DNA of 64,000 nucleotides from Sphaerisporangium corydalis (GCF_025506355.1 NZ_JANZYP010000014.1:89173-153172), one strand, 5' to 3'; positions 1 to 8,912 are shown, counted from the stretch's first letter. The notes: generated by a model from the letters alone, not told the origin. Numbers and translations are program-made.

Positions 1-4
1 CTCG

Positions 5-1093
5 GTGGGTGACCTCACCGCCACCCTGACCGGCTTCGCCCGCACACTGCGGGCCGCCGGCGTCCCGGCCGACCACGAACGGACCCAGAACCTCCTGCGC
101 GCGGCCGCCTGCCTGGACGTCACCGACCGCCGGGCCGTCTACTGGGCCGGCCGGCTGACCCTGTGCGCCGGGCCCGACGACCTGCCCCGCTACGACCGCT
201 GCTTCGCCGCCTACTTCGGCGGCGAGCGAGCCCGCCCCGGCCGCCCGGCCCCGGCCGTGGTGACCGTCACCCGCCACACCGTCTCCCCCCGAGGCGAGGA
301 CGCGGGCGGGGACGGCGACCAGCGGGCGCTCCCGGCGACCGCCAGCCGCGCCGAGGTGCTGCGGCGGCGTGACGTCGCCCGCGTGACCGCCGCCGAGCTC
401 GCCGAGATCCACCTGCTGCTGTCGATCCTGAACGCGCGAAGGGAACGGCGCCGCTCCCGCCGGTTCGCCCCGGCCCACCGCGGCCGCCTCGACGCCCGGC
501 GCACGATCAGGGAGACCCTGCGCCGGGGCGGCGAGACGGCCCGGCTGCGCCGCAGGGTCCACCGGTCCCGGCCGCGCCGCGTGGTGCTGCTGGTCGACGT
601 CAGCGGCTCGATGGCCCCCTACGCCGACACCCTGCTGCGGTTCGCGCACGTCCTGGTCCGGTGCGAGCCGCGCGCCACCGAAGTGTTCAGCGTCGGCACC
701 CGCCTCACGCGCGTCACCGCCGAGCTGCGCCACCGCGACCCCGGCACGGCGATGCGCGAGGTCTCCGCGGCCATCCCCGACTGGAGCGGCGGCACCCGGC
801 TCGGCGAGGAGCTCAAGGAGTTCCTCGACCGGGGGTCGGGCGCGCGCGGCGCCGTCGTCGTGATCGCCTCCGACGGCTGGGAGCGCGGCGACCCCGCCCT
901 GCTCGGGCACCAGATGGCCCGGCTGTCCCGGCTCGCCCGCCGGGTGGTCTGGGTGAACCCGCACAAGGGCCAGGACGGTTATCAGCCGCTGACCGGCGGG
1001 ATGCGTGCGGCCCTGCCGCACGTCACGGCGTTCGTGGCCGGGCACAGCCTGGCCGCGTTCGAGGAACTCGCGGAAAGGCTGTCCCATGCGTGA
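5..1093 (+). CDS. CoxE-like VWA-domain protein
   Basis: 362 residues from a GTG at the very edge of the window; the frame stays open upstream, so the true start may lie outside. The C-terminal half is a von Willebrand factor A domain: a MIDAS-type DVSGS motif follows a hydrophobic strand at about residue 197, and later there is an ASDGWERGD strand-loop. The N-terminal half (DRRAVYWAGRLTLCAGPDDLPRYD-like) is the usual CoxE/YehP-type helical region. Such proteins work with a MoxR-type AAA ATPase in maturing molybdenum hydroxylases such as CO dehydrogenase. The next gene, XdhC, overlaps it by 8 bases, which supports that role. The substrate enzyme is not in view. Confidence 0.8.
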   Translation: MGDLTATLTGFARTLRAAGVPADHERTQNLLRAAACLDVTDRRAVYWAGRLTLCAGPDDLPRYDRCFAAYFGGERARPGRPAPAVVTVTRHTVSPRGEDAGGDGDQRALPATASRAEVLRRRDVARVTAAELAEIHLLLSILNARRERRRSRRFAPAHRGRLDARRTIRETLRRGGETARLRRRVHRSRPRRVVLLVDVSGSMAPYADTLLRFAHVLVRCEPRATEVFSVGTRLTRVTAELRHRDPGTAMREVSAAIPDWSGGTRLGEELKEFLDRGSGARGAVVVIASDGWERGDPALLGHQMARLSRLARRVVWVNPHKGQDGYQPLTGGMRAALPHVTAFVAGHSLAAFEELAERLSHA

Positions 1094-2276
1094 CGTGCTG
1101 TCGCAGATCGTGCGGTGGTGGTCGGCCGGGGAACGGTTCGGCCTGGCCACCGTGGTCGGCACCTTCCACAGCGCCCCGAGGCCGCCCGGCGCTTCCATGG
1201 CCGTCTTCGGCGACGAGGCCGTCGGCAGCGTGTCCGGCGGCTGCGTCGAGGGCGCGGTGTACGACCTGGCCCAGCAGGTCGTCAAGGACGGCCAGGCGGT
1301 GCTCCAGAGGTACGGCGTCAGCGACGACGACGCGTTCTCCGTCGGGCTGACCTGCGGCGGCATCATCGACATCCTGGTCGAGCCGGTGTCGAAGGAGACC
1401 TTCCCCGAGCTCGGCCGCGTCGCCGCGTCGGTGCGCGCCCACGAGCCGGTGGCCGTCGCGACGATCCTGGCCGGGCCCGGGCGCGCCGGGGCGCGCAAGG
1501 TGATGTGGGCCGGGCACGCCTCGGGGTCGCTCGGGCCGCCGAGGCTGGACGCCGCGGTGGACGACGACGCGCGCGGCATGCTCGCGCAGGGCCTCACCGG
1601 CGTGCGCCGGTACGGGCCGAGGGGCGAGCGGCGGCTGGACGACCTGTCGGTGTTCGTGCAGTCCTTCGCCCCGCCGCCGCGCATGCTGGTGTTCGGGGCC
1701 ATCGACTTCGCCGCGGCGGTCGCGCGGGTCGGCAAGTTCCTCGGCTACCACGTGGTGGTGTGCGACGCGCGCCCGGTGTTCGCGACGACGAAGCGCTTCC
1801 CCGACGCCGACGAGGTGGTGGTGAAGTGGCCGCACGACTACCTGTCCACCGCGCACGTCGACGAGCGCACGGTGATCTGCGTGCTCACCCACGACCCGAA
1901 GTTCGACGTGCCGCTCCTTGAGGTGGCCCTGCGCACCGACGCCGGGTACGTGGGCGCCATGGGGTCGCGCCGGACCCACGACGACCGGCTGGCCCGGCTG
2001 CGCGAGGCGGGCCTGCCCGAGGCGGCGCTGGCCCGGCTGCGCTCGCCGATCGGGCTGGACCTCGGGGCCAGGACCCCCGAGGAGACGGCGGTGTCGATCG
2101 CGGCCGAGCTGATCCAGCATCGCTGGGGCGGCTCGGGCCGTGCGCTGAGCGACACCAGCGGCCGCATCCATGGCATCGCGGGCACGGCGGAGCGGACCGA
2201 ACGCCCGGCGGAGGGCGCCGCGGAGGGCGATCATGGGAACGGATCGGGGAAGGAGCCACGGGAAGGGGCCACGTGA
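1086..2276 (+). CDS. xdhC: XdhC/CoxI family molybdenum hydroxylase maturation protein
   Basis: 396 residues from ATG 1086, which overlaps the stop of the VWA gene. The N-terminal XdhC_CoxI domain has the SVSGGCVEGAV and GLTCGG motifs with conserved cysteines. The C-terminal Rossmann-like XdhC_C domain begins at MLVFGAIDFA and ends with a GAMGSRRTHDDR and IGLDLGARTPEE signature. Family members bind Mo-molybdopterin cofactor, promote its sulfuration and hand it to xanthine-dehydrogenase or CO-dehydrogenase-type apoenzymes. The tail after about residue 365 is low-complexity and unlike the family core. Flanking VWA and MocA-like genes make this a maturation operon whose structural genes probably lie upstream of the window. 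Confidence 0.88.
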   Translation: MRDVLSQIVRWWSAGERFGLATVVGTFHSAPRPPGASMAVFGDEAVGSVSGGCVEGAVYDLAQQVVKDGQAVLQRYGVSDDDAFSVGLTCGGIIDILVEPVSKETFPELGRVAASVRAHEPVAVATILAGPGRAGARKVMWAGHASGSLGPPRLDAAVDDDARGMLAQGLTGVRRYGPRGERRLDDLSVFVQSFAPPPRMLVFGAIDFAAAVARVGKFLGYHVVVCDARPVFATTKRFPDADEVVVKWPHDYLSTAHVDERTVICVLTHDPKFDVPLLEVALRTDAGYVGAMGSRRTHDDRLARLREAGLPEAALARLRSPIGLDLGARTPEETAVSIAAELIQHRWGGSGRALSDTSGRIHGIAGTAERTERPAEGAAEGDHGNGSGKEPREGAT

Positions 2277-2923
2277 ACGTGTCGACCAGATCAGGATGCG
2301 CCGGCTTACTGCTCGCCGCCGGGCAGGGCGCCCGCCTCGGCACGCCGAAGGCGGTCGTGGAGTTCGAGGGCGAACGGCTGGCCGACCGGGGGGCGCGGCT
2401 GCTGCACGAGGGCGGCTGCCACCCGGTGATCGTGGTACTCGGCGCGGTGACCGTGCAGGTCCGCGCGGCGGTGACCGTGCGCAACCCCGACTGGGCCACG
2501 GGGATGGGCTCATCCCTGCGCGTCGGGCTGGACGCCCTGCCGCCGGCCGCACTGGCCGTCGTGGTCGCCCTCGCCGACCAGCCGCTGATCGGCGCGCTCG
2601 CGGTGCGGCGGCTGATCGACGCCTGGCGGGGCGGCGCGGCCGTGGCGGTCGCCACCTACGGCGGCGCGATGCGCAACCCCGTGCTCATCGGCAGGGCGCA
2701 CTTCGGTGAGGTGGGCAGGCTCGCGGCCGGGGACGTCGGGGCCCGGCCGTTCCTGCGGGCGCACCCTGAGCTGATCACGCGGGTGCCCTGCGACGACGTG
2801 GGGGATCCCGCCGACATCGACACGCTCGACGACCTGGTCAGGCTCTCGCCGCCCCCCGAGGCGACCGGCGCCCCGGGCACGCGGGCGCGGCCTGGAGTTG
2901 GTGACGAGGACGCGACTCGATAA
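2273..2923 (+). CDS. MobA/MocA-like nucleotidyltransferase
   Basis: 216 residues from GTG 2273, overlapping the xdhC stop by 4 bases. The N-terminal GLLLAAGQGARLGTPKA is the nucleotide-binding loop of the MobA-like NTP transferase family, and ADQPLI is the conserved metal-binding Asp region. Such enzymes attach CMP or GMP to molybdopterin; the MocA type makes the MCD cofactor used by XdhC-dependent hydroxylases. Position beside XdhC favours the cytidylyltransferase (MocA) over the MobA role, but the sequence alone does not settle the nucleotide used. Confidence 0.8.
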   Translation: MNVSTRSGCAGLLLAAGQGARLGTPKAVVEFEGERLADRGARLLHEGGCHPVIVVLGAVTVQVRAAVTVRNPDWATGMGSSLRVGLDALPPAALAVVVALADQPLIGALAVRRLIDAWRGGAAVAVATYGGAMRNPVLIGRAHFGEVGRLAAGDVGARPFLRAHPELITRVPCDDVGDPADIDTLDDLVRLSPPPEATGAPGTRARPGVGDEDATR

Positions 2924-2975
2924 CCTGACCCGACTGGAACAACATTCGGTTCCTGCTCGGACGGAAGGACGCGGG

Positions 2976-4016
2976 ATGCGCATCGGCATGGCCCTGAACT
3001 ACGCCGGAGGCTTCAAGGAGACCGTGGCGGAGCTGGCCGACTACGAAAGCGCCGGGCTCGACATCGTGTTCGTCGCCGAGGCCTACAGCTTCGACGCCGT
3101 GAGCCAGATGGGGTACATCGCGGCGAAGACCGAACGGATCCAGATCGCCTCGGGCATCCTGCCGATCTACTCGCGCACGCCCGCCCTGCTCGCCATGACC
3201 GCCGCGGGCATGGACTACGTCTCCGACGGCCGCTTCGTGCTGGGCCTCGGCGCCTCCGGCCCGCAGGTCATCGAGGGCTTCCACGGCGTCCCGTACACCG
3301 CGCCGCTGGGCCGCACCCGCGAGGTGATCGAGATCTGCCGCAAGGTGTGGCGGCGCGAGCGGCTGACCCACGAGGGCAGGCACTACACGATGCCGCTCCC
3401 GGCCGGCCAGGGCACCGGGCTCGGCAAGCCGCTCAAGCTGATCAACCACCCCGTCCGGCCGCGCATCCCGATCGTGGTGGCGGCCATCGGCCCGAAGAAC
3501 GTCGAGCTGACCGCCGAGCTGGCCGAGGGCTGGGAGCCGATCTTCTACGTGCCGGAGAAGGCCGCCGGGGTGTGGGGCGACGCCCTTTCCGCGGGCAGGG
3601 CCAAGCGCGCCGGCGACCTCGGCGAGCTGGACGTCATCGCCCAGGCCACCCTGGCGATCGGCGAGGACGTCACGGGTTTTCTGGAGTTCGGCCGGCCGAT
3701 GGCCGCGCTGTACATCGGCGGCATGGGCGCCAAGGGCAGGAACTTCTACAACGACCTCGCCCGGCGCTACGGCTACGAGAAGGAGGCCGAGGCGATCCAG
3801 GAGCTCTACCTCGACGGCAAGAAGGACGAGGCCGCCGCGATGGTGCCCATGGAGCTGCTGGAGAAGATGTCGCTCGTCGGGCCTGAGGGCTTCGTCCGCG
3901 ACCGCGTCGAGGCCATGCGGGAGTCCGGGGTCACCACGATCAACGTCAACCCGATCGCCGGCACCCACCAGGAGCGGATCGCGCTCATCGAGAAGATCAA
4001 GGAGATGGCGGCCTGA
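2976..4016 (+). CDS. LLM-class (probably F420-dependent) oxidoreductase
   Basis: 346 residues. ATG 2976 is chosen because GGAAGGA lies about 10 bases upstream and the protein then opens with the family's first strand, MRIGMALNYAGG; an in-frame start at 2898 would overlap the previous gene. Luciferase-like TIM-barrel features include FVAEAYSFDAVS, TERIQIASGI, RFVLGLGASGPQV and IPIVVAAIGPKN. Length and motif pattern fit actinobacterial F420-linked LLM enzymes. The substrate cannot be inferred; the maturation genes upstream need not be functionally linked. Confidence 0.82.
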   Translation: MRIGMALNYAGGFKETVAELADYESAGLDIVFVAEAYSFDAVSQMGYIAAKTERIQIASGILPIYSRTPALLAMTAAGMDYVSDGRFVLGLGASGPQVIEGFHGVPYTAPLGRTREVIEICRKVWRRERLTHEGRHYTMPLPAGQGTGLGKPLKLINHPVRPRIPIVVAAIGPKNVELTAELAEGWEPIFYVPEKAAGVWGDALSAGRAKRAGDLGELDVIAQATLAIGEDVTGFLEFGRPMAALYIGGMGAKGRNFYNDLARRYGYEKEAEAIQELYLDGKKDEAAAMVPMELLEKMSLVGPEGFVRDRVEAMRESGVTTINVNPIAGTHQERIALIEKIKEMAA

Positions 4017-4092
4017 GGGCGCTTCCTCGCTGATCGCGCCGGATGTCATGGCGTGCGCTGGTTTCGGCGTGCAAGGTCGTACAGTCGTGGAC

Positions 4093-5139
4093 ATGTCCGC
4101 CATACACGAATCGCGGCGCGCCCTGCTCGCCGCGCTCCTGGCCGAGCACGACGTGGACGCGCTGCTGGTCACCCGGGGCGTCAACGTGCGCTACCTGACC
4201 GGCCTGGTCAGCTCGAACGCCGCCGTCCTGGTGCGGGCCGACGCCACCGCCCTGCTGGCGACCGACTCCCGGTACATCGAGACGGCACGCCGGGTCTGCG
4301 ACGGCGTCGAGGTCGCCGACCGGCGCGACCCGGCGGCCGCCCTGATGGAGGCGGCGGAGCGGCCGGGCATCGAGGCGCACGTCATGTCCGTCGCCCAGTA
4401 CCGGCGCCTCGGCGAACCGGTGGCCCTGGAGGGCCTGGTGGAACGGCTGCGGGTGGTCAAGGACGAGACCGAGATCCAGGCGCTGCGCTCCGCCTGCGAG
4501 CTGACCGACCAGGCCTTCGCCGACGTGACGGCCACCCTGGCGGCGGGCATGACCGAACGGCAGGTCGCCCGCGCGCTGGAGTCGCGCATGACCGAGCTCG
4601 GCGCCGACCGGCCGGCCTTCGACTCGATCGTGGCGAGCGGGCCGAACGGGTCGGTGCCCCACCACGCCCCCTCCGACAGGCCCATTGAGCGCGGCGACCT
4701 GGTCACCATGGACTTCGGCGCCCTGTACGAGGGCTACCACGCCGACATGACGCGGACCGTCGCGGTGGGCGCGGTCGCCGGCTGGCAGCGCGAGCTGTAC
4801 GACCTGGTCCGCCAGGCGCAGCGCGCCGGGCGGCGTGCCCTGGCCCCCGGCGCCTCCACGGCGGAGGTGGACGCCGCCGCGCGCGACGTGATCGAGGACG
4901 CCGGGTACGGCGGGCACTTCGGGCACGGCCTCGGCCACGGCGTCGGCCTGGAGATCCACGAGGACCCGTTCCTGCGGGCCACCGGTGCCGGTAGACTCGA
5001 GGATCGGGTTCCGATCACCGTCGAGCCCGGCGTCTACCTGCCGGGCAGGGGCGGCGTCCGGATCGAGGACACTCTCGTGACGCGCACCGACGGACCGGAG
5101 CTCCTCACCCGCACGACGAAAGAGCTGCTGGTCCTGTAA
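4093..5139 (+). CDS. M24-family Xaa-Pro aminopeptidase
   Basis: 348 residues from ATG 4093 (GTG 4087 is a possible alternative). An N-terminal creatinase-like domain covers about residues 1-120. The pita-bread M24 domain follows, with dinuclear metal ligands Asp207 in VTMDFG, Asp218 in HADMTRT, His282 in GHGLGHGVGL, and Glu residues in TVEPGVYLP and VRIEDT. All ligands are present, so it should be active. It removes N-terminal residues before proline in the cytosol. It lies just upstream of efp, a common actinobacterial arrangement. Confidence 0.88.
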   Translation: MSAIHESRRALLAALLAEHDVDALLVTRGVNVRYLTGLVSSNAAVLVRADATALLATDSRYIETARRVCDGVEVADRRDPAAALMEAAERPGIEAHVMSVAQYRRLGEPVALEGLVERLRVVKDETEIQALRSACELTDQAFADVTATLAAGMTERQVARALESRMTELGADRPAFDSIVASGPNGSVPHHAPSDRPIERGDLVTMDFGALYEGYHADMTRTVAVGAVAGWQRELYDLVRQAQRAGRRALAPGASTAEVDAAARDVIEDAGYGGHFGHGLGHGVGLEIHEDPFLRATGAGRLEDRVPITVEPGVYLPGRGGVRIEDTLVTRTDGPELLTRTTKELLVL

Positions 5140-5191
5140 GGGCGGGCCGGCGGCCGCGCGAGCGTGACCATGACGACGCAGGAGAGAACGA

Positions 5192-5752
5192 GTGGCGACG
5201 ACCAACGACCTCAAGAACGGCCTGGTGCTCAAGCTCGACACTGGCGAGCTGTGGACCGTGGTGGACTTCCAGCACGTCAAGCCGGGCAAGGGCGGCGCCT
5301 TCGTCCGCACCAAGCTCAAGAACGTGCTGTCGGGCAAGGTCGTGGACAAGACCTTCAACGCCGGCGTGAAGGTCGAGGTGGCCAATGTCGACAAGCGGGA
5401 GATGCAGTACTCCTACATGGACGGCGACGACTTCGTCTTCATGGACACCGAGACCTACGACATGCTCAACGTCCCCCGGGTGACCGTGGGCGACGCCGCC
5501 AACTACCTGCTGGAGAACACCCTGGCGACCGTCGCGGTCAACGAGGGCAACGTGCTGTACATCGAGCTCCCGGCCGCCGTCGAGCTGACGATCTCCCAGA
5601 CCGAGCCGGGCCTGCAGGGCGACCGCTCCACCGGCGGCACCAAGCCCGCCACGCTGGAGACCGGCGCCGAGGTCAAGGTGCCGCTCTTCATCACGACCGG
5701 CGAGAAGATCAAGGTCGACACCCGCACCGGCGAGTACCTCGGCCGGGCCTGA
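5192..5752 (+). CDS. efp: Elongation factor P
   Basis: 186 residues, GTG start with CAGGAGAG 5-12 bases upstream. It has the three-domain EF-P layout; the N-terminal KOW-like domain bears the tip loop [10 protein letters not shown] with the functional lysine at residue 33, and the OB domains end in [13 protein letters not shown] relieves ribosome stalling at proline runs, which are plentiful in this window (FtsI, FtsZ, the 807-residue protein, kinase tails). The loop reads PGKGG rather than the PGKGP described for many actinobacteria with unmodified EF-P. nusB follows after one base. Confidence 0.95.
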   Translation: MATTNDLKNGLVLKLDTGELWTVVDFQHVKPGKGGAFVRTKLKNVLSGKVVDKTFNAGVKVEVANVDKREMQYSYMDGDDFVFMDTETYDMLNVPRVTVGDAANYLLENTLATVAVNEGNVLYIELPAAVELTISQTEPGLQGDRSTGGTKPATLETGAEVKVPLFITTGEKIKVDTRTGEYLGRA

Positions 5753-5753
5753 G

Positions 5754-6164
5754 GTGTCGGCTCGGGGAAAGGCGCGCAGGCGCGCACTGGACATCCTCTT
5801 CGAGGCCGAGCTGCGGAGCGAGCCCCCGGCGAACGTGCTCGCCGAGCGCGTGGAGCGGGCGGAACCGCCGGTGAACGAGTACACCACGACCCTGGTCGAG
5901 GGCGTGAACCTGCACCGGTCGCGCATCGACGAGCTGATCTCGACCTACGCCGAGGGCTGGACCCTCGACCGCATGCCCGCCGTCGACCGCAACCTCCTGC
6001 GGGCCGGCACCTACGAGCTGCTGTGGGTCACCGACGTGCCCGAGGCGGTCGTCATCAGCGAGTGGGTCCACCTCGCCTCGGAGCTGTCCACCGACGAGTC
6101 CCCCCAGTTCGTCAACGGCCTGCTGGCCCGCTTCAAGCAGCTCAAACCATCGCTCGCGCTGTGA
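5754..6164 (+). CDS. nusB: Transcription antitermination factor NusB
   Basis: 136 residues, GTG start one base after the efp stop. It is all-helical, with the NusB opening RGKARRRALDILFEAEL and the later DRMPAVDRNLLRAGTYELL and VPEAVVISEWVHLA helices, and normal family length. NusB joins NusE/S10 on boxA RNA in rRNA antitermination complexes. The efp-nusB pair is conserved in actinobacteria and clearly co-transcribed here. A GC-rich hairpin lies directly after the stop. Confidence 0.93.
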   Translation: MSARGKARRRALDILFEAELRSEPPANVLAERVERAEPPVNEYTTTLVEGVNLHRSRIDELISTYAEGWTLDRMPAVDRNLLRAGTYELLWVTDVPEAVVISEWVHLASELSTDESPQFVNGLLARFKQLKPSLAL

Positions 6165-6169
6165 GGCGT

Positions 6170-6192
6170 CCCGGCCCCGCGGGGAGGCCGGG
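6170..6192 (+). terminator. Candidate hairpin terminator after nusB
   Basis: A perfect 7-bp stem CCCGGCC / GGCCGGG with a 9-base loop starts 6 bases after the nusB stop. There is no U-tract, as is common in high-GC genomes, so efficiency is uncertain. Confidence 0.4.
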
Positions 6193-6263
6193 CGACCCGC
6201 CGCGGCGGCGCCGCACCGCGTAGGCTGGGGCCCACCGACACGCTTCAAGGAGGCGAGCTGAAG

Positions 6264-7025
6264 TTGCGCACCGAAGGCGCCACACGCCAGGCGGCCACCT
6301 CTCCGGCGGTGCGCACCGCCGTGGTGTGGGACGCGCTGCGGGCCGCCCTGGCCGAGCGGGCGGGCGCCACCGGGCGTGAACGGCTCGACATCCTCGACGC
6401 CGGAGGCGGCACCGGAGGCTTCGCCGTGCCGCTCGCCGAACTCGGCCACGCGGTCACCGTGGTCGACCCGAGCCCCGACTCGCTCGCGGGCCTGGAACGG
6501 CGGGCCGCCGAGGCCGGGGTGGCCGTCAGGGGCATCCAGGGCGACGCCGCCGACCTGCGCGACCTGCTCGCGCCCGGCTCGGCCGACCTCGTGCTGTGCC
6601 ACAGCGTCCTCGAGTACGTCGAGGACCCCGCCGGCGCGCTGGCCGCGGTCGCGGGGCTGCTGAGGGACGGCGGGGTGATCAGCGTCCTGGCGGCCAACCC
6701 GGTCGCCACGGCCATCCACCGCTCGCTCTCGGGCCATTTCGACGAGGCCAGGCAGGTCCTGACCGACCCCTCCGGCCGCTGGGGGGACCAGGACCCGACG
6801 CCCCGGCGCTTCAGCGGCGACGCGCTCGCGGCCCTGCTGGCGGCGGCGGGGTTCACCCCCGGCGAGGCCAGGGGCGTGCGGATCTTCGCCGACCTGGTGC
6901 CCGGCCGGCTGCTCGACGGGGAACCGGGGGCCGCGCGGGCGCTGATCGCGCTGGAACAGGCCGCCGCCGCCCATCCGGTGCTCCGTGACATCGCCACCCA
7001 GCTCCACGTGCTCGGCCACCGGTGA
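6264..7025 (+). CDS. Class I SAM-dependent methyltransferase
   Basis: 253 residues from a TTG start; AAGGAGG ends about 10 bases before it and decides this start. Motif I is ILDAGGGTGGFAVPLAELGH, motif II ends in VVDPSPDS, and motif IV is ADLVLCHSVLEYV, a Rossmann methyltransferase core of the UbiE/Methyltransf_11 type. The C-terminal half (ARGVRIFADLVPGRLLDG) is typical of an actinobacterial group found beside dinB. The substrate is unknown. Confidence 0.8.
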   Translation: MRTEGATRQAATSPAVRTAVVWDALRAALAERAGATGRERLDILDAGGGTGGFAVPLAELGHAVTVVDPSPDSLAGLERRAAEAGVAVRGIQGDAADLRDLLAPGSADLVLCHSVLEYVEDPAGALAAVAGLLRDGGVISVLAANPVATAIHRSLSGHFDEARQVLTDPSGRWGDQDPTPRRFSGDALAALLAAAGFTPGEARGVRIFADLVPGRLLDGEPGAARALIALEQAAAAHPVLRDIATQLHVLGHR

Positions 7026-7062
7026 CGCCCACCGGAAAAACGTCCCCGGCGCAAGCCACTGG

Positions 7063-7078
7063 TAGAACGCCTGTTCGG
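7063..7078 (+). promoter_or_regulatory. LexA (SOS) box upstream of dinB
   Basis: TAGAAC-GCCT-GTTCGG carries the perfect GAAC-N4-GTTC core of the Gram-positive/actinobacterial LexA operator (consensus TCGAACnnnnGTTCGA). It ends 14 bases before the dinB GTG, where a bound repressor would block the promoter or start region. This predicts damage induction of dinB. Confidence 0.65.
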
Positions 7079-7092
7079 TAAAGGATCAACGC

Positions 7093-8343
7093 GTGTCGCG
7101 CAAGCAGGTTCTGCGGTCGGATCCAGGGCCGGGCCATGACCCGGCCCGCCCGGCCGACGACACCGGCTGCCCGATCCTGCACGTCGACATGGACGCCTTC
7201 TTCGCCAGCGTCGAACTGCTCGACCGTCCCGAGCTGCGCGGCGCCCCGGTGATCGTCGGGGCCGCGGGCGCCCGGGGGGTCGTGCTCAGCGCCACCTACG
7301 AGGCCCGCCGCCACGGGGTCCACTCGGCGATGCCGATGACCCGCGCCCGCCGCCTGTGCCCGGACGCCGTGGTCATCCCGCCCAGCCACGGGAAGTACTC
7401 CGCGGTCTCCAAGGGCGTCATGGAGATCTTCCACGCCATCACCCCCGAGGTGGAGCCGATCTCCTCCGACGAGGCGTTCCTGGACGTGGGCGGCGCCCTG
7501 CGCCGGCTCGGGCGGCCCGCCGCGATCGCCGCCATGATCCGCGCCCAGGTCGCCGAGCGCCACGGCATCACCTGCTCGGTGGGCGTGGCGAGCAGCAAGT
7601 TCGTGGCCAAGCTCGCCTCCCGCCACTGCAAGCCTGACGGCCTGCTGGTCGTCCCCGCGGCCGGGGTGGTGGAATTCCTCCACCCGCTGCCCGTCGCGGC
7701 CCTGTGGGGCGTCGGGGAGCGCACGGAGCAGGCCCTGGTGCGGCTCGGCATCAAGACCGTCGGCGATCTCGCCCAGGTGCCCCCCGCGACCCTGCGGCGC
7801 GAGTTCGGGGCCGCGGGGACCCATCTGTCCGAGCTCTCCTGGGGCCGCGACGACCGCCGGGTCACTCCGCACACCCCCGACAAGAGCATCGGCGCCGAGG
7901 AGACCTTCGCCCACGACGTCGACGACCCCGAGGCCATCCGCCGCGAGCTGCTGAGGCTGTCCGAGCGGGTCGCCGGCCGGCTGCGGGGCGGCGGCCACGT
8001 CGGCCGCACGGTCAGCGTCAAGCTCCGCCGTTCCGACTTCACGACGATCACCCGTTCCCGCACCCTGCGCGAGGCGACCGATGTTGCGAAAGAGATATAT
8101 GCCACTGCCTGCGACCTCTACGGGGCCGCCGGTCTGGAGCGCGTACGGCTCCGGCTGGTGGGCGTGAGAGTGGAGAACCTGCGCCCGGCGGGCACCGCGA
8201 CCCGCCAGATGGGCCTCGGAGAACGTGAAACGGGCTGGCGGGAGGCCGAAATGGCGATGGACAAGGCGATGCGGAGGTTTGGCCCGGAAGCGGTCCGCCC
8301 GGCGTCGCTTGTCAGGCCCCCGTTTGATGGAATAGATCTATGA
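7093..8343 (+). CDS. dinB: DNA polymerase IV (Y-family)
   Basis: 416 residues, GTG start with AAAGGA 7 bases upstream. The Y-family catalytic motifs are intact: HVDMDAFFASVE (first Asp pair), YEARRHGV, and SSDEAFLDV (catalytic Asp-Glu). Thumb and little-finger domains follow, and a TRQMGLG stretch near the C terminus sits where the beta-clamp binding motif is expected. It bypasses damaged bases with low fidelity. The LexA box upstream suggests SOS control. It is a full-length, active-looking copy. Confidence 0.93.
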   Translation: MSRKQVLRSDPGPGHDPARPADDTGCPILHVDMDAFFASVELLDRPELRGAPVIVGAAGARGVVLSATYEARRHGVHSAMPMTRARRLCPDAVVIPPSHGKYSAVSKGVMEIFHAITPEVEPISSDEAFLDVGGALRRLGRPAAIAAMIRAQVAERHGITCSVGVASSKFVAKLASRHCKPDGLLVVPAAGVVEFLHPLPVAALWGVGERTEQALVRLGIKTVGDLAQVPPATLRREFGAAGTHLSELSWGRDDRRVTPHTPDKSIGAEETFAHDVDDPEAIRRELLRLSERVAGRLRGGGHVGRTVSVKLRRSDFTTITRSRTLREATDVAKEIYATACDLYGAAGLERVRLRLVGVRVENLRPAGTATRQMGLGERETGWREAEMAMDKAMRRFGPEAVRPASLVRPPFDGIDL

Positions 8344-8490
8344 CGTCGCCTCCGGTTTGGTCTACGTTGGACGTTTTCTTTCGCCTACGTCTACAGCCTC
8401 GTATTCTGGGGATAACCGACCGCGAGGTCCGGACACCCTGTGGTGCCCGTTGCCGTCTACCCCGTCAAGGGGCTGTCCTTGGGAGGCGCC

Positions 8491-8883
8491 GTGCCGCTCT
8501 CTGAGCACGAGCAGCGCTTGCTCGACCAGATCGAGCAGGCCCTCTACGCCGAGGACCCGAAGTGGGCCAATACCGTTCGGATCAGTGATCCGCGCAACCA
8601 TTACAAGCGCCGCCTGGTGAAGGCCTCCATCGGCTTCGTCCTCGGTGTCGTCCTGTTGATGGTGGGCGTCGTGGCACCGATCATCCCACTCGGTGTAGGC
8701 GGCTTCGTGGTCATGCTCGCCGCGTGTCTGTGGGGTCTGTCCAGTTGGAAGCGCATGAACGGGTTCGGCGGTGAGGCAAGGCCGGCGGGCGCCACGGGGC
8801 AACCCGAGCGGCGGCGGGCCAACCGTCCGAGCTTCATGGAGCGCATAGAGGAGCGCTGGCGCCGCAGAGGCGACGAGCGCTGA
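8491..8883 (+). CDS. DUF3040 membrane protein
   Basis: 130 residues. GTG 8491 is preferred over GTG 8440 because GGGAGG lies just upstream and the family's opening PLSEHEQRLLDQIEQALYAEDP then forms the N terminus. The DUF3040 helix is followed by two adjacent membrane segments (about residues 46-90) and a basic tail rich in Arg. Members are found next to dinB and the mra/fts cluster in actinobacteria; the function is unknown. Confidence 0.85.
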   Translation: MPLSEHEQRLLDQIEQALYAEDPKWANTVRISDPRNHYKRRLVKASIGFVLGVVLLMVGVVAPIIPLGVGGFVVMLAACLWGLSSWKRMNGFGGEARPAGATGQPERRRANRPSFMERIEERWRRRGDER

Positions 8884-8888
8884 GCCGC

Positions 8889-8912
8889 CGCACGGCGGCC
8901 CCCCGCCGTGCG
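8889..8912 (+). terminator. Candidate terminator after DUF3040 gene
   Basis: A perfect 10-bp stem (CGCACGGCGG paired with CCGCCGTGCG, loop CCCC) starts 5 bases after the stop codon at 8883. No T-run follows. Confidence 0.5.

Noticed and set aside
1023..2552. Long minus-strand open frame over xdhC
   Set aside because: Shadow of a high-GC coding frame; low-complexity Arg/Pro/Gly product, no ribosome site or family match.
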